Source of the DNA: Xanthobacter sp. NM-25
GTDB lineage: Bacteria; Pseudomonadota; Alphaproteobacteria; Rhizobiales; Xanthobacteraceae
NCBI RefSeq assembly: GCF_022138605.1
Contig: NZ_JACBFS010000007.1
Location: 220,289 to 284,288 of the forward strand
Reading direction: 5' to 3'
Length of the DNA stretch: 64,000 nt
This document shows positions 63,878 through 64,000 of the stretch, in pieces (the stretch's first letter is position 1; every line of letters begins with the position of its first letter). The position numbers were made by a program, and so were the translations under genes. The notes under the pieces were generated by a model. The model made no database searches and was not told the DNA's origin. It saw only the letters and a program-made list of their open reading frames with translations.

Positions 63878-64000
63878 TCAGGCCTGGAAGGGATGCTTGA
63901 CGGCGTCGCGCTGCTCGGTGGCGACCTTTGCGGAGGGCTCGCCCTTGACGGCGCGGGCGAGGGCCTGCTTGGTGGCCTCGTAATTGTAGGACTGGATCTT
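63878..64000 (-). CDS. Unidentified protein, C-terminal 40 residues (partial)
   Basis: The frame is open from the window edge to a TGA at 63878 and codes 40 residues. It begins KIQSYNYEATKQALARAVKG and ends AVKHPFQA. Composition is soluble and Lys/Ala-rich. I do not recognise the family from this tail. The terminator 40 bases beyond the stop supports a real gene end. Confidence 0.75.
   Translation of the reverse strand, partial: KIQSYNYEATKQALARAVKGEPSAKVATEQRDAVKHPFQA

Overview
The window is very GC-rich and densely coded. It looks like the chromosome of an alphaproteobacterium of the Hyphomicrobiales, perhaps near Xanthobacter, Azorhizobium or Ancylobacter. That placement is an inference from base composition and from family markers: a TIGR02302/DUF4175-type protein, DUF2076 and DUF3309 proteins, a MaoC-phosphotransacylase fusion beside ackA and fabI, and D-3-hydroxybutyrate dehydrogenase. 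No rRNA, CRISPR array, insertion sequence or prophage was recognised. There is one tRNA, tRNA-Lys(CTT).

Layout, left to right. (1) 1-4.5 kb: the end of a Bat-type operon (BatA tail, a BatB/BatC fusion, BatD). (2) 4.5-6.2 kb: a small unknown protein and an orphan protein with an HsdR-N-type PD-(D/E)xK nuclease fold. (3) 6.2-11 kb, minus strand: fabI, a MaoC-Pta fusion, ackA and a two-subunit CoA-transferase, which together interconvert acyl-CoA, acyl-phosphate and free acid. (4) 11.6-19.05 kb: a complete-looking but minimal V/A-type ATPase operon (B-D-I-K-E-C-like-A) with no F subunit. It is unusual for this lineage and is the most striking block here. (5) 19-22.3 kb: an SDR gene behind a perfect palindrome, the tRNA, and a DbpA-like DEAD helicase. 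(6) 22.3-31.3 kb, minus strand: a full Kdp potassium system (kdpF, A, B, C, D, E plus a ptsN-like gene). Two further tiny membrane-protein genes lie in it, and three helically phased CTTTATG repeats sit upstream as a candidate KdpE site.

(7) 31.4-36.4 kb: a TetR regulator divergent from a cyclase, a beta-keto acid cleavage enzyme, an SMP-30 lactonase and a binding protein. Two operator-like palindromes lie in the shared promoter. (8) 36.4-37.7 kb: a ChrA-type transporter. (9) 38.1-46.1 kb: a GntR regulator, then a peptide-type ABC importer (SBP, two permeases, fused double ATPase) ending in allophanate hydrolase, preceded by an excellent sigma-54 promoter. This predicts nitrogen-controlled uptake and hydrolysis of an allophanate- or urea-like nitrogen source. 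(10) 46.3-56.6 kb: housekeeping genes (aminopeptidase P, TIGR02302 protein, pseudouridine synthase, macro-domain protein, patatin, 3-hydroxybutyrate dehydrogenase, Zur-like regulator, ispG). (11) 56.7-64 kb: a DUF2076 protein, an XRE regulator, a sigma-54 activator whose receiver domain lacks the phospho-acceptor Asp, a large TPR protein, a class III aminotransferase, a DUF3309 peptide, and the 3' end of an unidentified gene with its terminator.

Several parts may connect metabolically. Acetoacetate from the beta-keto acid cleavage enzyme could feed the CoA-transferase, and 3-hydroxybutyrate dehydrogenase also makes acetoacetate. ATP and ion balance are represented by the Kdp pump and the V/A-ATPase. 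Starts were chosen from ribosome binding sites, overlaps and family length; alternatives are stated where the choice is weak.
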